Below, piece after piece: positions 9,366 to 18,009 of a stretch of 64,000 bases of DNA; within the stretch, counting starts at the first letter, position 1, and each line of letters begins with the position of its first letter. This stretch comes from Myxococcales bacterium (lineage in GTDB: Bacteria > Myxococcota_A > Bradymonadia > UBA7976 > UBA1532): the NCBI GenBank assembly GCA_020633555.1, contig JACKDL010000024.1:1-64000 (forward strand), written 5' to 3'. Position numbers and translations under genes: made by a program. The notes beneath the pieces were generated by a model. That model was given only the letters and a program-made list of their open reading frames with translations. It searched no databases and was not told the DNA's origin.

Positions 9366-9985
9366 TGCGCGTCTATGTGGCCGATGACCACGCCTTCGTA
9401 CGCACGGGCATCAAGCAGGTGCTGCGGGAGCTGGGGGGCTTCGACATCGTGGGCGAGGCCGAGAACGGCCGCCAGGTGCTGAACGACGAGGCGCTGAAGC
9501 GCACGGACGTGCTGGTGCTGGACCTGTCGCTGCCGCTGGTGAGCGGCCCCGAGGTCCTGCGTCGGGTGCGACGCACCTACCCCTCGGTGGCCGTGGTGGT
9601 GCTGTCGATGCATCCCGAAGAGCAGTTCGCCGAGCGCGCCCTGGCCGCGGGCGCGGCGGCCTATGTGTCGAAGGAGCGCCCGCCCCAGGAGCTGGTGGAC
9701 GCCGTGCGGCGCGCGGGCCGGGGCGAGGTGGATCCCCGCGAGGGGGCCGTGGAGGAGGCGCCGCCGCACACCCAGCTCACCCGCCGCGAACATCAGATCT
9801 TCATGCGCGTGGTGAACGGCCACACGGTGACCGAGGTGGCGGCCGAGCTGGACGTGCACGCGTGCACCGTGAGCAACCACCTGGCCAAGGTGCGCACCAA
9901 GCTGGGGCTGAGCACGGTGGCCGAGATGGTGCGGTACGCGCTGACCCACGGGCTGCTGAGTGCCGGGCCGACCTTCGACGGGTGA
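9365..9985 (+). CDS. NarL/LuxR-family response regulator
   Basis: 206 residues. The receiver domain has the acidic pair Asp8-Asp9, phospho-acceptor Asp53 (VLDLSLP) and Lys103 (YVSKE). A LuxR-type helix-turn-helix follows from about residue 140 (LTRREHQIF to the end). The start is fixed by the TGATG overlap with the kinase stop. It should be phosphorylated by the coupled kinase and bind DNA as a dimer. The two identical 17-bp sites, one before the kinase gene and one just after this gene, are candidate targets; if so it autoregulates and controls the EGF/thrombospondin lipoproteins downstream. Confidence 0.93.
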   Translation: MRVYVADDHAFVRTGIKQVLRELGGFDIVGEAENGRQVLNDEALKRTDVLVLDLSLPLVSGPEVLRRVRRTYPSVAVVVLSMHPEEQFAERALAAGAAAYVSKERPPQELVDAVRRAGRGEVDPREGAVEEAPPHTQLTRREHQIFMRVVNGHTVTEVAAELDVHACTVSNHLAKVRTKLGLSTVAEMVRYALTHGLLSAGPTFDG

Positions 9986-9996
9986 GCCTGGGCGGC

Positions 9997-10013
9997 CCAA
10001 ACAAATGTTGAGG
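9997..10013. promoter_or_regulatory. 17-bp repeated site, copy 2 (upstream of EGF lipoprotein gene)
   Basis: An exact second copy of the site at 7889-7905, placed 11 bp after the response-regulator stop and 87 bp before the EGF-lipoprotein ATG. The similar placement relative to the next start (50 and 87 bp) argues for an operator rather than chance. No convincing -35/-10 pair was seen beside it. Confidence 0.5.
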
Positions 10014-10100
10014 TTCAGGCGGGGGCGTTGAGGGAGACCGCGCGGCCCGCTGAGATGGCACGGACGGCGCGGTGCGCCACCACGAGGACGGAGCGAGGGG

Positions 10101-12635
10101 ATGGAACGCACGGGACCCAAGGGGTGGCGTGGCCGCCTGGCATGTGCCGGCGTCGCGGCGCTGTGGCTGGTGGCCTGCGCGCCGTCGGGCGGTGGTGGCT
10201 CGGACGGGGGCCAGGGCGGCGGCGGCGGCGAGGGCGGTGGGGTGGGGGTGCTGCCCACCCCCGTCACCTGCGAGGACGGCGCGCAGGGGCCCGGCGAGAC
10301 CGACGTGGATTGCGGCGGCCCCGACTGCACGGGCTGCCTGCCCGGGCAGCTCTGCGCCACCAGCGATGACTGCCACTTCGGCGACTGTGTGGCCGGGACC
10401 TGCGCCTGCCCCGAGGGCTTCCAGTGGGCCGACGGCGTGTGCCTGGACATCGACGAGTGCGCGGCCGACGCCTGTGGGCCCTTTGCGGTGTGTACGAACA
10501 TCCCGGGTGGCTTCGAGTGCGCCTGCCCGCTGGGCTTCGAGCAGACCGCGGACGGCTGCGCTGATCTGGACGAGTGCCAGGTGCCCTTCGCCTGCCAGGC
10601 GCCGAACACGGTGTGTGTCAACACGCCGGGCGACTACGAGTGCCAGTGCACCGCGGGCTATGCCCCGGTGGACGGCTGGTGCGAGGACGTGGACGGCTGC
10701 GCCGAGGGCATGGAGTGCCCGGCGAACTCGAGCTGTGTGGACATCGGCGGGCCGGCGGTGTGCGCCTGCGACGTGGGCTATGAGGCGGCGGACGGTGGGT
10801 GCGTCGACCTGAACGAGTGCGAGGAGGTCAACTGCGGGGCGAACGCCGAGTGCGTGAACACCGACGGCGACTTCCAGTGCCGCTGCGCCGCCGGCTTCGC
10901 GGCGCGGTCCGGGGCCTGCGTGGACGTGGACGAGTGCGCCGACGGCGTCGCGGTGTGTGGTGAGGGCTCGGCCTGCTTCAACACCGTCGGCGGGTACGAC
11001 TGCTTCTGCACCGAGGGTTGGGTGCCCGGCCCCGACGGCGTGGGCTGTGTGGACATCGACGAGTGTGAGCTGGGCTGGTTGCAGTGCCGCGGCCTGGCCT
11101 TCTGTGTGAACACGCCGGGCGGCGCGGAGTGCGGCTGCCCCGACGGCTACTTCCCCGTCAACGGCGACGAGTGCTTCGACGTGAACGAGTGCGGCGGCCA
11201 GCCCTGTCTGCCGGGGCAGATCTGCCCGCCCATCGACGAGTGTGTGCCCGGCGCGTTCTGCGCCAACACCGAGGGCGGCTACGAGTGCGGCTGCCCCGCG
11301 GGCACCGCCGGCGACGGGTTCCCCCCCGAGCTCGGCGGCACGGGCTGTGAGCGGGTGCGCTCGTGCGCCGAGATCCTGGCTCGGGACCCCCAGGCGCAGA
11401 CGGGCTTCCACACCATCCACCCCGACGGGGCCGAGGGGCCGTTCATGGTGCACTGCGACATGACCGCCGACGGCGGCGTGGGTTACACCATGGCGCGCAT
11501 CGAGCGCCGGGAGCTGCAGGCCGGCCCGCTCCAGCAGGACCGCTACCGCGAGCTGTGCGCGGCGGCGGGCCTGGAGCTGCTGGTGCCGCGCAGCCGGGCG
11601 CACCTGCAGGCGGTGATCGCCTTCAACGGCGGGCGGCACCCCAACCTGGTGGGGGTGTACCCCAACGCCGACGGCGCAGCGGGGCTGAGCAACTACGCCG
11701 GGCGCTGCCAGGGCGAGCCGTGCAGCTTCTACCTGAGCGACCTGGAGGGTTCGAACTCGCCCTGCGGGGTGTTCCAGCCCAGCGGGGATACCCGGGCGCA
11801 GGACGCGCTGTATCGCCGCGCGACGGCCTGCGGCGACGAATACAACGACGCGCCCGACGGCCGGGTGGAGCAGGGCGGCTACGTGCTGTGCTCCACCAAC
11901 GACGTGGGGCCGGGGCCCGCCCGTTCGTGCCAGGAGGTGCTGGCCCGCGGCAGCGTGCAGAACGTGTCGGTGCACGGCATCAGCGGGCCGTATCTGCTGG
12001 ACGGGGACGGCGACGGACCCGCCGAGCCGTACATGGGCTGGTGTGATCAACACACTCATGGCGGCGGCTGGGACCTGGCCATGCAGCTCTCGGGCGAGGG
12101 GTGGGGCTACGCGGATCCGGTGTGGACCAACGCGGCGCTGGTCCCGGCCGAGGTGGTGTCGACGGAGGCGTTCATTCCCCCGCCCGTCCGGCCGGAGAAC
12201 GGGAAGTACCGCCCGTTCCTGGGGGGGGCCGTGGGCGCGGTGATGGTGCGGTTCCAGCGCAACACGCCGGGCGACGCCTCGGTGTCGATCCTGCTCGAAG
12301 CGCAGCGGCCCATCGCCTCGCTGCTGGCCCTGTTCACCGACGGGGGGGCCCTGCGGCCTGCCGGGCGGCCGGCCTGGTTCAACGCGCTGGGGCCGCTGCT
12401 GCAGGAGAACTGCCTGGCCGAGGGGGTCAACCTGACGGTGGGCAACGTGCCGGCGGCGCGCCTGGGGATCCTGGGCAACAACGAGCCGGACTGTGTGTCG
12501 GTGGACTCGATGTATGGGGTGGGGTTCAACACCGCCGCGGTGTGCCCCGAGTTCATGGGGACCGCCGGGGTCTGCGCCCGCAACCGAGGCAGCGCCTCGA
12601 CGCCGGCGTGGCTGTTCGTGCGGGGGGCCCGGTGA
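10101..12635 (+). CDS. Surface lipoprotein with seven EGF-like and two fibrinogen-like modules
   Basis: 844 residues: signal peptide with lipobox (LWLVAC), Gly-rich linker (about 30-50), a Cys-rich lead-in (CEDG...DCGG), then seven EGF-like repeats (about 112-415). Most repeats begin with the calcium-binding D-[IVL]-[DN]-E-C signature. Two C-terminal segments begin RSCAEIL and RSCQEVL and carry the FMVHCDM and YMGWCDQ plus GGGW features of fibrinogen-C-like domains. In animals such modules make calcium-stabilised adhesion rods with carbohydrate-binding ends; a similar exposed adhesin role is inferred. It is followed by a thrombospondin-3 lipoprotein in the same transcription unit. Confidence 0.85.
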   Translation: MERTGPKGWRGRLACAGVAALWLVACAPSGGGGSDGGQGGGGGEGGGVGVLPTPVTCEDGAQGPGETDVDCGGPDCTGCLPGQLCATSDDCHFGDCVAGTCACPEGFQWADGVCLDIDECAADACGPFAVCTNIPGGFECACPLGFEQTADGCADLDECQVPFACQAPNTVCVNTPGDYECQCTAGYAPVDGWCEDVDGCAEGMECPANSSCVDIGGPAVCACDVGYEAADGGCVDLNECEEVNCGANAECVNTDGDFQCRCAAGFAARSGACVDVDECADGVAVCGEGSACFNTVGGYDCFCTEGWVPGPDGVGCVDIDECELGWLQCRGLAFCVNTPGGAECGCPDGYFPVNGDECFDVNECGGQPCLPGQICPPIDECVPGAFCANTEGGYECGCPAGTAGDGFPPELGGTGCERVRSCAEILARDPQAQTGFHTIHPDGAEGPFMVHCDMTADGGVGYTMARIERRELQAGPLQQDRYRELCAAAGLELLVPRSRAHLQAVIAFNGGRHPNLVGVYPNADGAAGLSNYAGRCQGEPCSFYLSDLEGSNSPCGVFQPSGDTRAQDALYRRATACGDEYNDAPDGRVEQGGYVLCSTNDVGPGPARSCQEVLARGSVQNVSVHGISGPYLLDGDGDGPAEPYMGWCDQHTHGGGWDLAMQLSGEGWGYADPVWTNAALVPAEVVSTEAFIPPPVRPENGKYRPFLGGAVGAVMVRFQRNTPGDASVSILLEAQRPIASLLALFTDGGALRPAGRPAWFNALGPLLQENCLAEGVNLTVGNVPAARLGILGNNEPDCVSVDSMYGVGFNTAAVCPEFMGTAGVCARNRGSASTPAWLFVRGAR

Positions 12636-12661
12636 TGGGCGGGCGATTGGGAGAGAACCCG

Positions 12662-15373
12662 ATGGAGAAGCAGACGATGCGCGCGGTGCTGACGGTGTGT
12701 CTTGCGGTCATCGCCCTGGGCGCGGGCTGCACCGGGGGCGAGGGCGGTGGTGGCGGCAGCGCGCGGGACGGGGGAGCGGGCGGCGCCGGGGGCGGCGCCG
12801 GCGGTGCGCCCGACGGGCCGCCCACCGTGCGCCTGAACACCGGCCTGCCCGGCGAGCTGGCCCTGGACGGCCTGGGCGAGGGTGGCCTGCAGACCCTGTG
12901 CAACGCCGTGGGCGTGTACGAGGCCCACTTCGCCGCGCAGCTCAAGCCGCTGCGCTGCCTGGAGCAGGGCATCGCGACGGCCCTGGTGGGCACCCAGGAT
13001 CCGGCCACCTGTGTGCGGCTGGAAGACGTGTGCAACCTCATCCCCATGGAGGCTGACGTTCAAGCGGACCGCTGCATGACCGACTTCCAGTTCCGGTGGG
13101 ACTACTGTCGGCCCAGCACCGTGGCGCAGTTCGAGGCCTGTGTGGCCCGCAACGTGGCGTTGGAGCGCGAGGCCGCGGACAACGCAGCCCTGGGCTGCGT
13201 GGAGGGTGTGCGGCAGGGCACGGTGCTGCCCGAGGGCATGTGGGACTGCGCCTGCAACCAGCCGCGCCAGTACGGGCGCATCCCCGCCGATGACCCGGAC
13301 CGGGATGGCGTGCCCGATCCTGCGGACCGCTGCCCCGACACGGCGCCCTATGCCGAGGTGAGCGAGGCGGGCTGCAGCGCCTTCCAGGATCAGGACCAGG
13401 ACGGTGTGCCGAACCTGGACGACGAGTGCCCGGGCAGCCAGGGCCCCGGCACACCCGACGGCTGTGATCGGCGCCAGGATCCGGATCAAGACGGGGTGCG
13501 TGGGCCCCGCGAGCGCTGTCCCGAGACGGAAGCAGGGGCGGCGGTCAACGAGTGGGGCTGCAGCGTGGCCCAGGATGATGATCAGGACGGCTGGCCCGAC
13601 GAGGTGGATCCCTGCCCCGGCTCGAACCCCGCGCTGGAGATCAACGCGGCGGGCTGTGACCGCGCGCAGGACGGGGACAACGACGGGGTGCCCAACGAGA
13701 CGGATCTGTGCCCCGGCTCGGATCCAGAGGCTTTCCCCGGGCCCACGGGCTGCGACCGCAACCAGGATCAGGACCGCGACGGGGTGCCCAACGAGACGGA
13801 CCTGTGCCCCGACTCGCTGTTCGAGGCCGTGGGGCCGACGGGCTGCAGCGTGCAGCAGGATCGCGACCAGGACGGGGTGCCCAACCGGGCCGATCGCTGC
13901 CCCGAGACCCGGGACGGGGACGCCGTGTCGCCCGTGGGCTGCTCGGCGGCGCAGGACGAGGACGGCGACTCGGTCCCCACCGTGGCGGACGCCTGCCCGG
14001 GCACGCCGGTGGGCGAGGGGGTGGATCCCGTGGGGTGTACGCCGGGGCAGTACATGACTTTGGGCCAGCCGGTGGCCGAGCTGCCCCCGAACACGCGGTC
14101 CTTTGTGTTCCAGGGCGCAGGCGGCCCGCCCGTGACGCTGCACGCCCCAGAGACGCTCACCGAGGACGGGGGCGAGGTCATCAACGTGAAGGGCGTGATG
14201 TACCTGGATCTGGGCGAGCAGGGGTACCTGCCCCTGCCGCGCGCTGATGTGCGGTTCCAGGCGGCGGGCGATCAGCGGGTGTCGGGGATGAGCGGCCAGG
14301 CCGACGTGGCCGTGCCCGGGCTGGATCTGTTCAACGGGGTGCGCATCAACGAGCCGGCGCGGGCCAGCGTGGGCCTGGGGACGGGCGAGTCGCTGCTGGG
14401 CGCCGGCGTGGACGCCCCCTTGCGCCCGGAGCGCTCGTACGTGGTGTTCCGGGCCGAGGCGGGCCTCTCGGCCACCGTGGGGCCGGTGGATCTGTTGGGC
14501 CCCTTCGGCGCCGAGGTGCTGCTGGTGCTGGACCCGCTGGACCCCGGTTTCTTCGGCCGCTTCGACGTGCGCGGGTTCTCGGTGTTCCGCTACCTGCGGG
14601 ACGTGGGCGTGGGGCTGTCGGCCCAGGGGCTGCTGCCCTTCGAGCCCTGGGAGGCCGGCGCCTTCCGGGAGGGCATGGCCCCCATCGAGGCCTTCGAGGG
14701 TCACATGCTGGTGGAGGGCACCCTGGACCTGGGCGGGCGGGTGCCGCTGCCGGGGCTGGTGCTCAACGTGAACGGCCAGGCGGTGGTGGACTTCGGCGCC
14801 GAGGGGGGCGGGCTGGACCTGGATCCCACCCGGGCGCGGATGGGCCTGAACGGCGAGTTCGAGGTGGGCGTGAACTTCCTGGACGAGTTCGTGCTGACCT
14901 TCCCGGTGGCCCGGGGCACCGCGTCCTTTGGCGACCCTCGCCTGGGCCGCAAGCTGGTGCTGGTGGGCAACATCGGCGTGAACGAGCTTCGCTTCCCCCG
15001 GCGCATTCCGTTTCGGCAGGAGCTGGCGCTGGTGGCGCGCATCGAGGCCGGCCGGAGCATTGAGGATCTGTCGCTGTTCCTGGGCGGCGATCTGATCCTG
15101 AGCCGCGAGGCGCTGGGCGCGCTGAACATCGGCATCGAGGCCCGCGACGTGCGGGTGAGCGGTTCGGTGCGGGCGAACGTGGACGGGGTCACCTTGACCG
15201 GCAGCATCGACCAGTCGCCGCTGGATCAGGTGGAGCTGCGCGGCGTGGCGAACATCACGGCGAGCTTCCCGTTCTGGGGCGACTGGGAGGTGCGCCTGGA
15301 GGGCGATATGCTGTTCTTCGGCGAGCCGGTGCAACGGCTGCGCATCGGGAGCAACGGGATCGACGTGGACTGA
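12662..15373 (+). CDS. Thrombospondin type 3 repeat lipoprotein
   Basis: 903 residues. The start at 12662 is chosen because GGGAGAG sits six bases upstream; an in-frame ATG at 12635 overlaps the previous stop. Lipobox ALGAGC, Gly-rich linker, then a Cys-containing helical domain (about 55-210). About eight thrombospondin type 3 repeats (DxDxDGVPNxxDxCP pattern, about 215-460) follow, which bind Ca2+ in the known family. The C-terminal 440 residues are Gly/Leu/Val-rich with repeated beta strands and no Cys. It probably forms a calcium-stiffened surface rod; partner of the preceding EGF lipoprotein by operon position. Confidence 0.85.
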   Translation: MEKQTMRAVLTVCLAVIALGAGCTGGEGGGGGSARDGGAGGAGGGAGGAPDGPPTVRLNTGLPGELALDGLGEGGLQTLCNAVGVYEAHFAAQLKPLRCLEQGIATALVGTQDPATCVRLEDVCNLIPMEADVQADRCMTDFQFRWDYCRPSTVAQFEACVARNVALEREAADNAALGCVEGVRQGTVLPEGMWDCACNQPRQYGRIPADDPDRDGVPDPADRCPDTAPYAEVSEAGCSAFQDQDQDGVPNLDDECPGSQGPGTPDGCDRRQDPDQDGVRGPRERCPETEAGAAVNEWGCSVAQDDDQDGWPDEVDPCPGSNPALEINAAGCDRAQDGDNDGVPNETDLCPGSDPEAFPGPTGCDRNQDQDRDGVPNETDLCPDSLFEAVGPTGCSVQQDRDQDGVPNRADRCPETRDGDAVSPVGCSAAQDEDGDSVPTVADACPGTPVGEGVDPVGCTPGQYMTLGQPVAELPPNTRSFVFQGAGGPPVTLHAPETLTEDGGEVINVKGVMYLDLGEQGYLPLPRADVRFQAAGDQRVSGMSGQADVAVPGLDLFNGVRINEPARASVGLGTGESLLGAGVDAPLRPERSYVVFRAEAGLSATVGPVDLLGPFGAEVLLVLDPLDPGFFGRFDVRGFSVFRYLRDVGVGLSAQGLLPFEPWEAGAFREGMAPIEAFEGHMLVEGTLDLGGRVPLPGLVLNVNGQAVVDFGAEGGGLDLDPTRARMGLNGEFEVGVNFLDEFVLTFPVARGTASFGDPRLGRKLVLVGNIGVNELRFPRRIPFRQELALVARIEAGRSIEDLSLFLGGDLILSREALGALNIGIEARDVRVSGSVRANVDGVTLTGSIDQSPLDQVELRGVANITASFPFWGDWEVRLEGDMLFFGEPVQRLRIGSNGIDVD

Positions 15374-15392
15374 GGGGCTGCGCTGGGCAGGC

Positions 15393-16217
15393 TCAGAACA
15401 AGTCCAGCAGCCCGAGCGGGAGCGCGATGTCGATGGCGATGTGCGGCCGCCCGTAGCATTCGCCCCCCTGGGGGCAGCGGATGGCGACGCCGATGCCGCC
15501 GCCGAAGTCGATGTATTGGGAGTAGACGTGGGCCCCGGGCATGGCCATGAACGTCTGGCCGGCAAAGGGGCCGCCGTCGATGCCCACGTAGTCGAACCCG
15601 AATCGGAAGCCCCAGAAGTCCTTCTCGGACATGGAGTAGGAGCCCGTCAGTCCGGCCTGCACGATGCCATAGGCGTGACCTCGCCCCGGGACGGCGTACA
15701 CAAGGTCGGCGTCGCCCCGCAGGTCGATGGGGCCCGAGCCGTTGTAGCCGAACGAGAACTGCCCGGCCATCTGTTGGGTGTCGGGGGCGAGGTAGCGGGT
15801 GAGTGTGGGCAGCATGCGCGGCTGGATGAAGTCGTCGGCCCAGGGGGGCGTGTATTCGGCGCCCAGGTCGATGCTGAGACTCAGCCGGGGGAAGTGGTGC
15901 ACCCAGGCGAACCCCAGGGCCAGGTTGGCGCTGGTCTGGGTGCTGTCCTGGACGATGAAGCGCAGCCGGGTGACCAGTGGACCCAGGGGATACTGGCCGT
16001 CCACGGCCAGCAGCCCGCTGCCCTGGGGGTTGTCGTCCTTCGGGACGGGCACCCGGTAGTCGTGCGCCGGCTCGGTCAGGGTGGCGATGGCGCCGACGGA
16101 CGGGCACCCCGTCACCGCACGGGCGTTGCGGCCGCTGCGCGCGGTGCAGACGTCGGCCATGGCGGCGGGGGACGCCAACAGCCCGGCGAAGAGGGCGCCG
16201 TGGATGAGGCGGCTCAT
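15393..16217 (-). CDS. Exported protein, unknown, outer-membrane-like
   Basis: 274 residues with a cleavable signal peptide (SPAAMA-DV). The mature part is rich in alternating aromatic/small residues, with many Gly-Tyr and Phe-Gly-Phe patterns and a C-terminal hydrophobic strand ending in Phe, suggestive of a beta-barrel or beta-sandwich, but I do not recognise the family. The ATG overlaps the stop of the M48 peptidase gene by four bases (ATGA), so it is translationally coupled to the protease and may be its substrate, client or partner. Confidence 0.7.
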   Translation of the reverse strand: MSRLIHGALFAGLLASPAAMADVCTARSGRNARAVTGCPSVGAIATLTEPAHDYRVPVPKDDNPQGSGLLAVDGQYPLGPLVTRLRFIVQDSTQTSANLALGFAWVHHFPRLSLSIDLGAEYTPPWADDFIQPRMLPTLTRYLAPDTQQMAGQFSFGYNGSGPIDLRGDADLVYAVPGRGHAYGIVQAGLTGSYSMSEKDFWGFRFGFDYVGIDGGPFAGQTFMAMPGAHVYSQYIDFGGGIGVAIRCPQGGECYGRPHIAIDIALPLGLLDLF

Positions 16218-17230
16218 GCGCCACCCCCGCCGTCGTCGCCAAAGCGCAGCCGGCGCATGATCCCATCGAAGTCGGTCCTCTCCTTGGCGCCGCAGGCCGC
16301 GTCATCGCTCGCCTCCACCGCGTCGGGCGGCGGCGTCGGGTCCGGCGCCGCCACCTCCTGTCGCACCGTGTCCGGCCCCTCGGCGCCTCGTCGCACCGTG
16401 TTCCCCTTCTTCTTGCGCCGCACCGTGTTCCCTTTCTTCACCTGCCTCACCGGGGCCGCCTTCTTCGCCGGACTGGCCGGGCCCAGCGTCTTCGCCAACA
16501 CCCGGACCGCCTTCGCGCGCTCCGGGGTCGGGGGGTGGGTGGCGTAGAAGGGATCGGGGCAGGCGCCCACCTCCATCGCGTTGCGATCCAGGAACTCGGC
16601 GTATGGCTCGGGTTCCACCCCCGCTGCCCGCAGCAGCCGCACCGCGAGCCGGTCGGTGTTGGCCTCGTCGAGCCGGCTGCCGAAGGTCGGCTGCCCCACG
16701 CCGATGAGCACGGCGAAGATCGTGGTGAGCGCGTGCTTCTCGGCGGACGACGGCGGCTTGCTCGGGTCGTACTGCTCGCTGGCCTCGAGGCTCTTCACCG
16801 CCGCCTCCACCGCCCCCTGGGCCTGCTTCACCGGCTCGTACTGCTGGTGCGGGTGGTTCAGGAGCAGGTGACCCAGCTCATGGGCCAGGACGCCCATGAC
16901 CTCGTCGCAGCTGTTGGCTCGCTCCATCAGCAGCCCGGTGGAGACGTAGATTCGGTTCTGGTTGTCGGCGAAGGCCCGCGGGCGACTCTCGTTGATGACG
17001 TGCAGGCGGAGCTGGGCCAGGTGAACCTGACCAGGGAGCGGCTTGTCGCCGTCCAGCTTGACCTTGGGTGCCGCGGCCACCAGCGCGTCCAGCCTCCCTT
17101 GGAGCCAGACCTGCGCCTCGTGCGTGGGGGGCAGCAGATCATCGCTGTCGACCTTGGGGGCGTGCCCACAGGCACACAGGCTCAGCGCGCCCAGGGCGAT
17201 CGCCTGCCATACGCTTCGTCGGCTTCTCAT
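16214..17230 (-). CDS. M48-family zinc metalloprotease lipoprotein
   Basis: 338 residues, lipobox LSLCAC. Zinc motif HELGH begins at residue 117 and the third ligand is likely the Glu in the later EANTDRLA segment, as in BepA/LoiP-type M48 peptidases that act on envelope proteins. The ATG at 17230 is preferred to a GTG at 17239. After the peptidase domain comes a basic tail with three near-repeats of NTVR (KKGNTVRR, KKGNTVRR, GPDTVRQ), then an acidic Pro-rich segment; this tail is not part of the family core. The downstream exported protein overlaps its stop. Role in envelope protein quality control is inferred. Confidence 0.88.
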   Translation of the reverse strand: MRSRRSVWQAIALGALSLCACGHAPKVDSDDLLPPTHEAQVWLQGRLDALVAAAPKVKLDGDKPLPGQVHLAQLRLHVINESRPRAFADNQNRIYVSTGLLMERANSCDEVMGVLAHELGHLLLNHPHQQYEPVKQAQGAVEAAVKSLEASEQYDPSKPPSSAEKHALTTIFAVLIGVGQPTFGSRLDEANTDRLAVRLLRAAGVEPEPYAEFLDRNAMEVGACPDPFYATHPPTPERAKAVRVLAKTLGPASPAKKAAPVRQVKKGNTVRRKKKGNTVRRGAEGPDTVRQEVAAPDPTPPPDAVEASDDAACGAKERTDFDGIMRRLRFGDDGGGGA

Positions 17231-17348
17231 GGGGTGCACCGTAGCGTGTCATCGCGCGGGGTGGGTAGGGGCGATCGCAAGGGAGTGGCTTCCGCGGCGG
17301 TGAGAGCTGGGCTACCGTTGGCGCCTACGTGGAGTTGGGGAAGCCACG

Positions 17349-17927
17349 ATGCGGTTTCGGTCGGCCTTGGGTCTGGCTTGGGGGATGGGGATGGCGCTCG
17401 CCGCGACGGGCTGCCCGGGGCCGACACACCTGTTCGCGGGGGTGTCCGATCGCAAGCCCTTGGACGTGGAGCGGGCCGCCGAGCTGGACAAGGCCGCTCG
17501 GGCGGCCTGGGCGAAGGGCGAGCGGACGCAGGCCACCCGGCTCTGGCAGGACGCGGTCGTCAAGAATCATCGTGCACCGGGGCCCTATTTGTCGCTCTCG
17601 CGGGCCTACGCGGTGAACTACGTGAAGAAGGGCGCCAAGCCCGAGCGGCGCAAGGCCTTCTGCCGGTCGGGCTGGGACGTCAGCTCCAAGGCGCTTGAGC
17701 TGCTCGCGCCAGAGTTCGTCTCGCGGGTCGAGGAAGACAACCAGGACTGGGGCCGCGCGCTGGCGGTGGTGCAGCGGCCGGCGGCTGAGGCTCTGTATTG
17801 GTATGCCCGCTACGACGACTGCCTGGAGCCCCAGGCGGGCCGCAAGAGCTCGGCCATGCGCCAGGTGAAGGCGTTGGACGCCAGCATCGGCAAGGGGGCG
17901 TCTGACCTCTGGCCGCCGGCCCCCTGA
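17349..17927 (+). CDS. Small helical lipoprotein, TPR-like
   Basis: 192 residues with a lipobox (LAATGC). The mature part is all-helical with TPR-like spacing (ELDKAARAAWAKGERTQATRLW, then a second pair around YLSLSRAYA). It contains two Cys that could pair. No catalytic motif. It might be distantly related to TatT-type TPR lipoproteins of tripartite transporters, but that is weak. It is divergent from the M48 protease gene across a 118-bp spacer in which I see no clear promoter. Confidence 0.65.
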   Translation: MRFRSALGLAWGMGMALAATGCPGPTHLFAGVSDRKPLDVERAAELDKAARAAWAKGERTQATRLWQDAVVKNHRAPGPYLSLSRAYAVNYVKKGAKPERRKAFCRSGWDVSSKALELLAPEFVSRVEEDNQDWGRALAVVQRPAAEALYWYARYDDCLEPQAGRKSSAMRQVKALDASIGKGASDLWPPAP

Positions 17928-18009
17928 TCGCAGCTCCCTGTACGCCTCGCCGGCCGCCGTGCCCAGGGTCGGTCGCTGGGGGCTCGCGCCGGGGCGTCGC
18001 GGCCGCCCG

